From Oscheius sp. JU75 (Eukaryota > Nematoda > Chromadorea > Rhabditida > Rhabditidae), in contig JASJZC010000001.1 of assembly GCA_037178855.1 (NCBI GenBank), positions 3,410,001 through 3,474,000 of the forward strand: 64,000 bases of DNA, written 5' to 3'. Shown one piece after another: positions 35,943 through 45,670 of the stretch. The notes under the pieces were generated by a model. It saw only the letters and a program-made list of their open reading frames with translations, had not been told where the DNA came from and ran no database searches. The stretch's first letter is position 1; every line of letters begins with the position of its first letter. Both the position numbers and the translations under genes were made by a program.

Positions 35943-37628
35943 CTAGATAACGAAGGAATCAAAGATATCATCAACAGATTGTTCGCCCTCGTGGAGAACA
36001 GTTTTCAACTCGGGCTTTTTCAACTTCTTCTTGACCGGAGCAGGCTTCGTCTCCGGATTGGGTCGTTTTTCCGGTTTACTCGTCGATGGCTTGATCACGT
36101 ACTCGATGATTTCTTGGACTGGAGACGGAAGTGTTTCTGGCTCAGCTACGGGAATGACAGTGATAGTTTTCGTGACAGTCACAGTCTCCTCGACCTGTTC
36201 GACTTCCATTTGAATAGGATTCTCCTCGCGAGTTTTCATCGATACAGCCTTCTCCAAGACCCGTTTCGCGTCAAGATTCATGATTCTCGGACGAGAGATC
36301 AGGTCACATATCGAGGAGAGCTGGTCGTCCGAATGATTTTTTATGACGGAGCGAGCTACCTAAAACCATGTTTTGTTAGTGGAACACAGAAGAAACGTTA
36401 CATGAATCGGTGGTGGGATCAAAGGATGTGTATTGAGGAGGAAGACAGTCATCAGTTTGCGATACACTGCCGCATTTGGATGGAGAGCAAACTGCCGACA
36501 GACGGCCTGCTGGACAGCGATGAGAATCTCCGGTTGAATGAGGAAGCCCGAAGTACGAACGATAGCGGCAATCAGACGGCCAGATTCTTCCCCATAAGCC
36601 TGCTGATCAAGCGGATGTTTCAGGACCTCGAAGATGACATAGAAGTGCTTGTGCAGAGTGGAACTCGATCCGTATTGTTGAGCAATCTCGGCCAGAGCAG
36701 AGAACAAGGCAGCCGATGGCTCTTTCAGCTGAGAAACGAGCATCGAACTGATCAGAGGGATCTAGAAATAGGGTTTCTCCTGGACAAAGAGCAGTTTACC
36801 ACTGGCAGAGCTGCCTTTTTGGCGGTTCGACAAAATGATTCGAGAGTATGGAGAGCAGTGTCACGAGCTACTGCGAAATTGAGACCGAGTTCGATAACTC
36901 CCAGAAACTTGTCTCTGTTCAGCAGTTCTCCTACAAAAGTATGGATTCATGGTAACAAAAAAGCAAAATACCTTGTCGAGAATGCTCGAAGCAGACCGAA
37001 AGTAGATAGAAGAGGTATTTGGTCAGCGGAACGACGTATTGTTTCATTCCAAGGCATCCAATGTTCAGCAGTCCTTGTCTCTCCTCACTTCCAATAAACT
37101 TTTGACGAAGAAGAACGTCGAGGGTGGACAGAAGAACATCAGATTTTGAGTTACCGTAGCGAATAGCAAAGATCTCAGCAGCCAATTCGCTCATATTGGA
37201 ACATTCATCTCTGACAGCCTCATCTAGAAGAGCTAGGACGATCTTCTCGACCGAGGTGGCATGCAGCTCGCCTGTCTGAATAAAGAGAGTTGACAAATAT
37301 AACAGAACCAACCTGAGGATTCCTAACAAGCAGTTGTCGCACAAAAACGGCGCTTGAAAGGGTCGGATTGGAGGCAATATCGACGAGACGTTTTCCCAGC
37401 CGAGATTGGCCAGCGCGAAGACATTCCGGGGAACATCTGAAGCAGTTTTAATGATGGAAACAAATGGAATACTCACTTTTCGAGCACTCTGGCGAGAAGA
37501 AGCCATCCGACCTCCTTCTTCTGCCAGTTTTCACCAGGATAAGTGACAACTTGCAAACAACGCTCAAGTACTTTTATCTGCTGATCCAAGGGACAGTCCA
37601 GTCGACTGTCCTCGATCAACTTATCCAT
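35943..37628 (-). CDS. Helical-repeat protein with charged tail, possibly PELP1/Rix1-like
   Basis: Five or six exons give about 510 residues. The N-terminal 370 are Leu/Ala-rich amphipathic helices of HEAT/ARM character (VGWLLLARVLEK, SNMSELAAEIFAIRYG, LFSALAEIAQQYGSS, GRLIAAIVRTSGFL). The last 110 are Glu/Val/Thr then Pro/Lys-rich (KPAPVKKKLKKPELK) and end VDDIFDSFVI. A helical domain plus charged tail resembles the PELP1/Rix1 ribosome-biogenesis factor, but I see no decisive motif. The ATG at 37628 is preceded by TTTAACAG 9 nt upstream. The start lies 138 nt downstream of the NDUFB7 stop on the same strand. A long open frame on the opposite strand (35979-37097) is a shadow. Confidence 0.55.
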
Positions 37629-37766
37629 CTGCACGAGCTGTTAAAGATTTTGAAGGAAATTAAAGAAAAAAAACTATGGAAAGAACCGATAGAAGGAATA
37701 GAAATATACACATTTATGTTCTTCATAAACCTTAGTAATTCAGTCACTAAAAAATTCTAGTCAATC

Positions 37767-38261
37767 TCAATTGCCGGCGGCTTCTTTACGGGCTTTGCGC
37801 TGAAGAAGACGTCGTTCGCGCTCGAACTCCTAATAGTTCGTGTTTAGAGTAGAAAGAAGAAGTTAACACACCTTGATTCGCATCAAATAGTCATCGTATT
37901 CGCACTTGTCCCATGCGCCTCGTTCTCCATCACAGGCATGGCCAGCAAAAGGAGCATTTTGAGTCTGAAACAAAGGACTTCTGAATCGAAAAAATGTCCA
38001 ACCTGGCACTTCATGAGAGGAATGAGCAAATGTGCGCAATAATCTCGTTGTCCTGGCTTCAGTTTCCACTGCTCCATCTCTTCCCACGTCGCCTTCATTT
38101 CACGTACCTCAACAGGTTATAATAAAGTAAATTCTACACGAAAAAACCTTTCTCGGCTTCTCAAATCCATATTGCGGGTCAAACGTAGCCGGCCTGTCCG
38201 TGCGAGGGGCGATATCCGGCTGGTAGGCTCCCTCTAAAGAGACGGAGAGTTTAGTACCCAT
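37767..38261 (-). CDS. NDUFB7: NADH dehydrogenase [ubiquinone] 1 beta subcomplex subunit 7
   Basis: Accessory subunit of mitochondrial complex I on the intermembrane-space side. Four exons give about 120 residues. It shows the twin CX9C pair of this family, CAHLLIPLMKC and CDGERGAWDKC, which form a disulfide-linked helical hairpin after Mia40 import, then the signature KCEYDDYLMRIKEFERERRLL. It starts MGTKLSVSLEGAY; the Gly after Met fits N-myristoylation, as known for NDUFB7. CTTGCAG lies 2 nt before the ATG. It shares a 251-bp divergent promoter with MCEE and may be the first gene of a two-gene unit with the helical-repeat gene downstream. Confidence 0.92.
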
Positions 38262-38512
38262 TCCTGCAAGATTTTGGTAAATTTTGGGAGACAATAAGCA
38301 ATAACAAGCAGATAGAAACGGGGAAAACTTGGAAAGGCTGGAAAAGAAGGGAGCGTAAGAAATGTAAACTGCATGCAGTTGTGTGCGTCCAGGCTCGTCC
38401 TCGTTGGACACAGTTCGAAGTTTCTTCGCGACTCTCATAATGTTCACGTACTTGCTTGTTTGGCTTCTCTTCTTCCTTGTTAGAAAACAAAATACTAACT
38501 TTCAGTGACTCC

Positions 38513-39410
38513 ATGCTTCTCCCAAAAGTCACCGCTCTCGCTGTGGCCTCTACCAGAGTAGGCAATATTATTTTTTCTTTCTACAAAAACTTCAGACCAT
38601 GGCGAGCCATCCACTGGCTGGACTTCTAGGCAAGTTAAATCACGTCGCCATCGCCACTCCGAATCTTGAGAAATCATCGAAGTTTTACAAGGATCTTGGA
38701 GCCAAAGTCAGCGATCCAGTGGTATGTTTTCTTGTTTTGATGGCTGTAGATCAAACGATCAAGGTTGTTTTTTTACAGCTCGGCAGATCTTCTAAACTAA
38801 GAAAGCGCAATGGTGTCTGTGGTTGACTCTGTGTGTTTGTTTGTCTGTTTGTTTGTCCGAGACCACGAAGCAAAGATGGCAGGTAAAGAATTATTGACAA
38901 TTAAGTGGCAAGTGAGTTGTAAACGGAAAGGTGTATAGGAATCTCGCTCAATTTGTGGTAGCTCGACTAGAAAATTAAAAAAAAACCCAAACGACTGCGA
39001 AGTATAGTGTTATATTACTAAAATCTCTAAAAGATAAACACAACTGAACACTTTAGTTAACATTGTATTTCCAGCCTCAGCCAGAACATGGGGTCTACAC
39101 CGTCTTTGTCGAACTTCCCAACTCGAAAATTGAGCTTCTTCATCCCTACGGCGACAAATCACCCATCCAGGCCTTTCTGAACAAGAACAAAGACGGTGGA
39201 ATGCATCATATTTGCATCGAAGTCAAGGATATCCACAAGGTATAATATTTTTGTTCATTAGACAAAAGTGTTCAGGCCATGGACGCTGTCAAGAAGCTCG
39301 GAGTGCGTACTCTTGGAGAGAAGCCGAAGATTGGAGCTCATGGAAAAGACGTCATCTTTCTTCATCCGAAGGATTGCGGAGGAGTGCTAACAGAACTCGA
39401 GCAGGAATAA
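38513..39410 (+). CDS. MCEE: Methylmalonyl-CoA epimerase, mitochondrial
   Basis: Glyoxalase/VOC-fold enzyme interconverting the epimers of methylmalonyl-CoA in propionate catabolism. Five exons. The ATG at 38513 gives a basic presequence (MLLPKVTALAVASTR) before the core LGKLNHVAIATPNLEKSSKF, with the first metal His in NHVAIA. Then come KIELLHPYGDKSPI, GMHHICIEVKDI and FLHPKDCGGVLTELEQE, the normal C-terminus. Intron 2 (about 38721-39074) is about 350 nt, far longer than its neighbours, with a TTTG/TCTG-repeat patch. TACTAACTTTCAG lies 8 nt before the start codon, a branch-point plus acceptor arrangement. Confidence 0.93.
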
Positions 39411-39574
39411 TCTATCCCTCTATCACAAGAAGACGGTCACAAGTTTTTATCTGCCATAAGAGCCTGTACAAACTTATCTGGTAACTTTCCACGGTTAGTG
39501 TTTTTCAGAGTAAAGTTTTATTGAACCAGTATAGTACACGTCGTTTTTGAGTATCTTCAGTTGTTCAGAATCCT

Positions 39575-40372
39575 TCAAACTATGTCGTTATGAGCTTCTT
39601 TCAACGAAGCAAGCATCGGAGCCTTGTTCTTCGGACGATAGACCTTGGTTCCTTCGGAATCGTTGAACAGTTCGAATGAATTCTGACGAAGTTTGTCAAT
39701 GATGCTCTTCGTCTGACTGTCGGAATACATATTCGATGTCTTTTTGTATTGACCATCCTCAGTCGGCATTAAGAGAATGACCTGAATGGAACTATGACCT
39801 CTTTTCAGTGTAAATACTATTGACCTTCAAATCGAAAAGGGATGAGTCAGAAAAGTTACCTGTGGAGGAGGACGAGCTTCATTGGCTCGGAGCCAATCTC
39901 TGGCTTTGAAGAAGAGACATCGGAGACCAAAGGCACTCAGTCGGATGATGGCAAGGACCTGGAATCGTAGTTTCTGTTCTTCTTGCTTGTCCTTACCAAA
40001 AGAACACAGAGGATGACCAAAGCGACTTTGATGTAAGAGGAGAGTGAGATGGCCTCAGAGACGATGGCATCGACCTCGGCTGGAAGATTACTTGACTATG
40101 TTTCAAACGATTGGTTTCGACTGTCCCCCATTTTAAATCCCCTAAAGTTCGACTTCGATCAAAAGCCCATTACTTTAATTACGCACAATACAGAAAACCA
40201 TCATGCAAGCATATTTACCCGTGGTTTCGTTATAGTAGTAGTCTGGTTCGCTACCTGTGATATTGTAGCTGAGACGGCTGAACTCGACTTCGAACTTGTC
40301 TCCCAGATCACCAGCCTTGTCAGTCACCGATTTGAACAGACGCGTTCCCAGATTGTTGATCATACCGGACAT
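39575..40372 (-). CDS. Small single-pass membrane protein, hypothetical
   Basis: Four exons give about 165 residues. The N-terminus is MSGMINNLGTRLFKSVTDKA, then an Asp/Ser region, a hydrophobic helix (SSYIKVALVILCVLLVLAII, across an intron near 40000) and a basic juxtamembrane stretch FKARDWLRA. The cytosolic C-terminal part reads DGQYKKTSNMYSDSQTK and ends LASLKEAHNDIV. CATTTCAG lies 5 nt before the ATG. Good splice sites and clean frames support a real gene, but I do not recognise the family. Confidence 0.6.
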
Positions 40373-41579
40373 TTACGCTGAAATGGAACGAATAAGGATG
40401 AGAGTAAGGTAGAGAAGGTGGTCTGTACCCGAAGAATGTTTGGATTGGTCAAGCGACTGTTTCAGGGAGAGAAGAGAACAGGAGGAGGAGAAACATACCT
40501 CGAGGTTATGTCTCAGAAAGAAAACACGTGAGGAAATCAACAGGAGACAAACAGTTTCGACACGCGAGTAATAAATCAGCGCTGTCCTTTAGATCCCATC
40601 GATCAGAGAACCGTAAATATAGCTGTCTAGACTTTGACCCAAGTGCTGCTAATACGAAAAGAAGAAAATGTTGAGACGAAGACAGGAGGAGAGGACATTG
40701 TACTCCCTCCTTCACACGCTGAACTGTGAGTAATCCGAAAACATCCACCATCCGTGGAAAATATTGATGCTCTTTGCGGAAAAGGACAATCCTGACAACA
40801 GATTTTGTATGTTTGTCTGTCGAAGGGGGATGGGTCACAGTAGGTAATGAGGTGGAACCGGTTGACGGAAAAGGACGCGGCAGAATGACTCAAAAGGATT
40901 ACCGATCAGAGTTGGTCGAGAAAGTAAAAAGTTAGTATTGTCAGTAAGGTGAATGGCCTCCAGTTTCCACTGATTCTGTTTTGGTGGAAGGAGACAGTTT
41001 GGTTGCTTTGTAATTGACCTCGTAAAAACTTCAAGGACGAGAGTTTTTGGCGAGGACGGTCGGCGTCATTTCCAAATTAACCAGCTGCTGTGACGAATGT
41101 GATCAGACAGTATTCTCTTTGTGAGAGCCCTTCAGAAGTTGCAAGAACAAAAGAGTCGCCAAGACCACCAACAAGTCAAATACTTTTCAAAAAAATTACA
41201 AAATGACTGGAGGTCTGGGGGTATTGAGAAGGCTGCACAGTTACGAACTGCTCACGGGCGCGATCCAGCCACTGCGACGCGCGGAGGTTTTTGCCTGCTC
41301 CCTTTCGGGCCTGAGCCATACACCTCTCCTTGACCGCCCAGGACACCAGACCCTACGGCCTGGAACCCTTGGCGACGCCTCGCTTGGCTTGGACGCCCGG
41401 TCGCCACAGTCGTGACAGCACAGAGCTCCTCCCCTCACTCCATTCACACCAGTCTACGGTCCAAGCTGACTCACAACCGCCCGCCACGACGATCCGCGGT
41501 TTAGTGCATTTCTCCCCGAGAGACATGCGAGAGGATGGCGCGACGCAATTGCTGGGGCAGAGTTCTATAGAATCTCTCC
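40373..41579. other. Gene-poor region with a GC-rich block
   Basis: No supported gene. At about 41195-41560 the composition becomes markedly more C/G-rich than the surroundings, with short uninterrupted ORFs on both strands that match nothing I know. It could be a fragment of a transposable element. Confidence 0.35.
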
Positions 41580-42065
41580 TATTTTAGGCTTAAGACTGCA
41601 CTTTTTTTATCATTTTGATGTTCTGCAAAGTTGTAGAGCAGATCAAGAGCTTTAACTTTGCAGGACATCACAACACTCGCAAATGTTGTCTTTATCAAGA
41701 AAAACGTGTTCATCCGTCTTAAAGTATTTCCTCTTAGGTCTTTCAGGATCCTGTTACTCAAGAACTGCTTGAAATTTGCAGGTGGTAGATCTTCTTCTTG
41801 ATGGTCCCGCTCGAAATCAGTCTGTAGATGGTCACGTCTCGGTTCTGCCCAATCCTCCTCTCACGAGCCTGGGTATCGGTCTAAACGGGGGAGTATGTTG
41901 TTAATGAGCCAAATTACTGAAAGATTTCAATCTGGGTCGAAGATGAGTACCTGAAAATGTTTATGTCATGGGGTTTGGCCATGGGGATTCACCGTGTTTG
42001 CATCGGTCAAGTTGACTTCCAGTCCAATGACTTTCAGGAATACATACATCGTGGGATTCTAGAAA
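41580..42065 (-). pseudogene. ERCC6/CSB-like SNF2 helicase fragment
   Basis: Three short pieces in correct order match the end of a CSB-type helicase: GLEVNLTDANT ending at a GTGAAT donor (near 42010), VLIFDPD after TTTTCAG (near 41945), and [21 protein letters not shown] then [11 protein letters not shown] (41880-41785). The last piece continues as [15 protein letters not shown] only after a frame change near 41780. The WNPS that should precede TDTQ is missing. Intron remnants persist, so it derives from a genomic duplicate, not a processed copy. No upstream helicase motifs (Walker A/DEXH) were found. It is a truncated relic with a frameshift. Confidence 0.7.
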
Positions 42066-42506
42066 CTATCACTGTCGCTTCGCTGACCTACCTGATTAAA
42101 CTCGTGAATATGTTGCCTAGTTTAGCACTTCCTGCAGTCTGTTCCTTTTTCAATCCATTTTCAATTACTCTTCAGTCTAACTTCAAAAAACCAAGCAGTG
42201 TTGACTTCTGCAGTTCCTCAAACAGGCTTTCTAAAGTTCGAAGCTATTTCTGGCTTTGTCTGGCCTACGGTGTCAATTACTGTTTTGGTAGGAAGATCCG
42301 TGGTTCATGACCCTGTTTATCCACTTGTCCATTAATTCCCATTCTCCCAGCATATCACAATATTTTGCAAGAGTGTCATTGGATTCTAAGAGAGTGCAAG
42401 TCGTCTGGGCACTTCTCATCGAAAATGCATGCACATCTGCCCATCAGAAATGGAGGAGACCGTTCATATCGAGACAACGACGTCCACACATTGAGTGGCT
42501 TACACA
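42066..42506. other. Spacer without a recognised gene
   Basis: Plus-strand frames are open but lack domain motifs. It may include 5' flanking sequence of the Cys-rich secreted protein gene. Confidence 0.3.
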
Positions 42507-43524
42507 ATGTTCCCCCCTTTTCTTCTTCTCCTGTTCCCGATTGTCTTCTGTCGTCTCTGTGTCGACGATCAGAAGGGATGGTGCGAAGGCCACGAGATCT
42601 GGGGTTGGTGCTTTCACAACAAGACCGACGGTCGATTCAACTGTGACGAGGCCAATTTCTGCGTCGAGCAGGTATTTTCTAGAAGATTTGGAAAGCAAAA
42701 TCTTTTTAGGATACGCTGAAGAACAAGAAGAGCAGCGGCTGCTTCACTAGGAACAACAACACTGTCTGTTGTTGCAATGATGTGGTAAGAGTTCTGAATA
42801 TGGTTAGTATTCTTTTAGGACGGTTGCAACCTCGGCTTCATCCAACAGACGCCGAAGTATGAGAAGGCGCAAGCCTGTTACAACGCGGTCGAGGAGCCAG
42901 GAGAGGATGTCAAGATGTTCAAGCCCTGTGACGATCCCTGGTGCTTTGCCTTCTTGCACTCTGATGCGGTAAGTGATTGGAAGACTTTCTGTTACCTGTT
43001 CAGGACGGGGGATTGACCACGGTCCTTCGAGGCTGTCATTCGCGGAAGATGGTCACTCACCACATGTTCCTCCAGGAGGACAAGGTAAAAATCACTTTTT
43101 TTCAATATATTTCTTCTAAGAAATACCACAACAACACGAAGTGGCACGACTCGAAAGACATAGCCGCCCAGCCGAGCTGCGACGAGATCGCCAGTCTTCA
43201 AGAGAACGTAAACGGCACGCAGTCCATGTGTTACGAGTTCGACTTTGAAAATGTTAGTTATCTTCTTATGTAGCAACATGAGTATAGGACGACGGAGAGC
43301 CAAAGAAGGGAAGACTCTGCTGCTGTAAGGGCCAGGCCAGATGCAACGAGCAGTTCTCTTGGGGGGACGAAGCCATCAACAAGGTATGGGCAAAAGTTTT
43401 ATCAAGAAAAATATTATAGGATGAGCTGGAAAAGTTGAAGAAAGAACGGGTGGTCGAAACGAACTTGGTGGGCAAGCTCGGACTAGTCACAGCTCTATTC
43501 CTCTCTCTTCTTCACTCATTTTAG
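42507..43524 (+). CDS. Secreted Cys-rich protein with two CCC..D/x.CN modules (ET-module-like)
   Basis: Six or seven exons give about 265 residues. The ATG at 42507 opens a signal peptide (MFPPFLLLLFPIVFCRL). Two diverged Cys-rich modules follow. The first has CVDDQKGWCEG, WGWCFHNKTDG, NCDEANFC and ends CCCNDVDGCN; the second ends LCCCKGQARCNE. The CCC-x(3-4)-CN ending is the hallmark of nematode ET modules and resembles three-finger/TGF-beta-receptor ectodomains. The C-terminus (LVTALFLSLLHSF) is hydrophobic and ends at the stop, suggesting GPI attachment. Potential N-glycosylation sites include NKT, NNT and NGT. Exons end in phase 0 at most module positions. An AATAAA is at 43557. Function is unknown. 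Confidence 0.8.
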
Positions 43525-43556
43525 GAACTCGTCTGCTAACTTATATGGTACCTGCT

Positions 43557-43562
43557 AATAAA
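43557..43562 (+). terminator. Polyadenylation signal of the Cys-rich secreted protein
   Basis: AATAAA 33 nt after the stop codon. Confidence 0.5.
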
Positions 43563-45670
43563 TCTATTGTCGTTGTGAATCGTCGACCCGGCGCCTTTAT
43601 TTCCTCTCACTCCAGTTCCTTCAGCAAGGTCAGTCTCCCTCTCGAGGCGTTTTATTACGACCCACCACGGACATAGTCCGAATATTGTCCTCCTGCCAGC
43701 CGTCTCTTACAGTTTACATGTTTGGACATGGACACCATATCAGCACCGGCTGTTTGCACTTCCCGATCGAGGTTACGACCCCCCTCTTTGGCAGATTGTA
43801 GTGTCCAGGAAGTCGCGGTCACTATAGACAGAGTTATCTTTCTTTTAGTTTGACTCTGTATTCCGTCAAGCATTTGAAGAGGGCTCCAATAGTCGGGACA
43901 GATCAGGATCTAAGCTGTAGTGAGCTCAGGAAAGAATCTCTGGTATTCGGTCTTGAAGCAAAGCTGATCAGCTTACTTCTTCCCTTGCTTGCAAATCATG
44001 TAATGCTGACAGAAGCCAATCTAAAGTGGTTCTATTGGGCTGTACACAGAGTACCTCTTCCATTCCAAACATAGCAAGTGTTCGACTCCTATCCTTGAAC
44101 CGAAAGATCTCAGGCTTAATGACTTGTACTTTTCAGTGATCAAAACGACGATTCGACAAGCTGTCAAGTGTTACTCAAGTAATCAACTTCCTTATTGTAA
44201 ACTCCTCGTTTGTCTTGTTCAGCTGTTTAGTATTCTCATCCAAAACGTCCATCTCTCGGCATACAAATGTCACCCCTCGTTTCAATTAGCGTTTTCTCCC
44301 GCGCATATCAGGCGCACCTATCTGTCGCCACCGACTGAAATCCACGCTCATCTCACATTTCCATATGGCGATTTGTCGCGGTTTCCGTTTTGTGTCTCCT
44401 CTCTAGCCCTCTAACCCCGCAATTTGCGCGTTTAATCCCGGCAGTCTCCCCTCGGGGGCAAAAGGAACCAGTCGGACACAGACTGACCGACATATACAAG
44501 CGTGCCGAACACGAGGGGTGGATCTACATGTTCTCGGTCACGTGGGAACAAGAATAGAGCCTGTTTTGTCCCGCGAATCTACTCTTTTCGCTGTTGATGA
44601 GAGACCATTCATCGGCCCAAGTTTTTCACGAGAGCTTTTGAGTCGTTCTCTTCCTTTTCAACCTTCTGTCAGTTCCAAGTCGTAGCTTATTAACGTTTGC
44701 ATTGTGGCCCGGAGACTCTTGGATAAACCTATTACGAGGGAATTTGGTTGAGCGATTGGTCTGTCTCTCATTTGCATAATGACATATGGGCATGGGGCCC
44801 CCGGAGGCGCTTCCTGCCCAGTCTTCCGCCAAGTCAATTAAGACACACCTTGGCGAGAATAATCGTTCGTGGGAAGGGGTCCAGATGCGGCAAGAGGCAG
44901 CTGGCTCCGAGAACTGTCCGGATTCTGGCTTATCCCCCACTTCATTCCGGTAATGGCTTCCTCTGTTTTGATGCAATCTAACATTTTGGAGCAAGAGTTA
45001 TGCGCCTGCCTCTAGCTCAAAAACAACTACAAATTATGCATTTATTTAGTTCCGGGACCTCTCATTACAGAACATCCTTACAGTAAGTATTCCTAAAGAG
45101 TCAGATCCTCATTCCCATCTATTTTCCCGTACCAGCCGGCCCTGAAAAATCCCTGTTTACAAACAGGGCTCCTTATTGCAAGGCGGTGGTCACAACAGCT
45201 GCCAGCTGTTTTCCACCTTTGACTTTGTAGTCGCCCCTCACTCTTCACATGTTCCTTTTCTCTGTAAAACAACGGAACTTGAATTAAACTCATTTTCTCT
45301 CTTCGGTTGTACTCCCTTTGTCTCTTGAGGGCGAACAGATGAGGATCTTATCGGCGAAGACGATCAGTTGGCTTATGCTTTCTCGTGGTGGGGGCAGAAT
45401 TGACACGAGATAAAAGTTGACGACTCTTACACTGTCGAGGGCAGAGAGACACCTGTGCAGGTAAAAGAACAAGTGAACACAGAGGTCTCTTTTGCTCCGG
45501 GGTTTTGAGTTCCTTACTGACCTTCAGACAAACAACCATAACTGGAGCAATTCCGTTCCACTTCTTGCGTTTCTGTTACTCTTTTCTCCAAACAGTCCCT
45601 TCTTCCTTGAATTCTGCCCGCCCATCCGGGAGTGGGCGTGTCCTCTCCCAGGCCGTTCCAACATGCAATA
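43563..45670. other. Gene-poor region
   Basis: About 2.1 kb with only short overlapping ORFs. A minus-strand frame ending at 43655 with AATAAA touching its stop is the nearest thing to a terminal exon, but no upstream exons could be joined. Nothing else is recognised. Confidence 0.35.

Noticed and set aside
35979-37097. Plus-strand open frame of 372 codons
   Set aside because: It runs antisense to the exons of the helical-repeat gene, crosses that gene's introns, and has low-complexity composition; the minus-strand exons have better protein character and clean splice sites.
38722-39074. Long MCEE intron with TTTG/TCTG repeats as a possible mobile element
   Set aside because: No terminal repeats or coding remnant could be identified; only the unusual length is certain.
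40506-40893. Overlapping minus-strand frames of 88 and 110 codons
   Set aside because: No motif, no convincing splice context and each is interrupted by the other; treated as chance.
43655-43873. Minus-strand frame ending next to AATAAA
   Set aside because: The terminal position and signal are suggestive, but no acceptor or upstream exon with matching phase was found and the sequence resembles no family.
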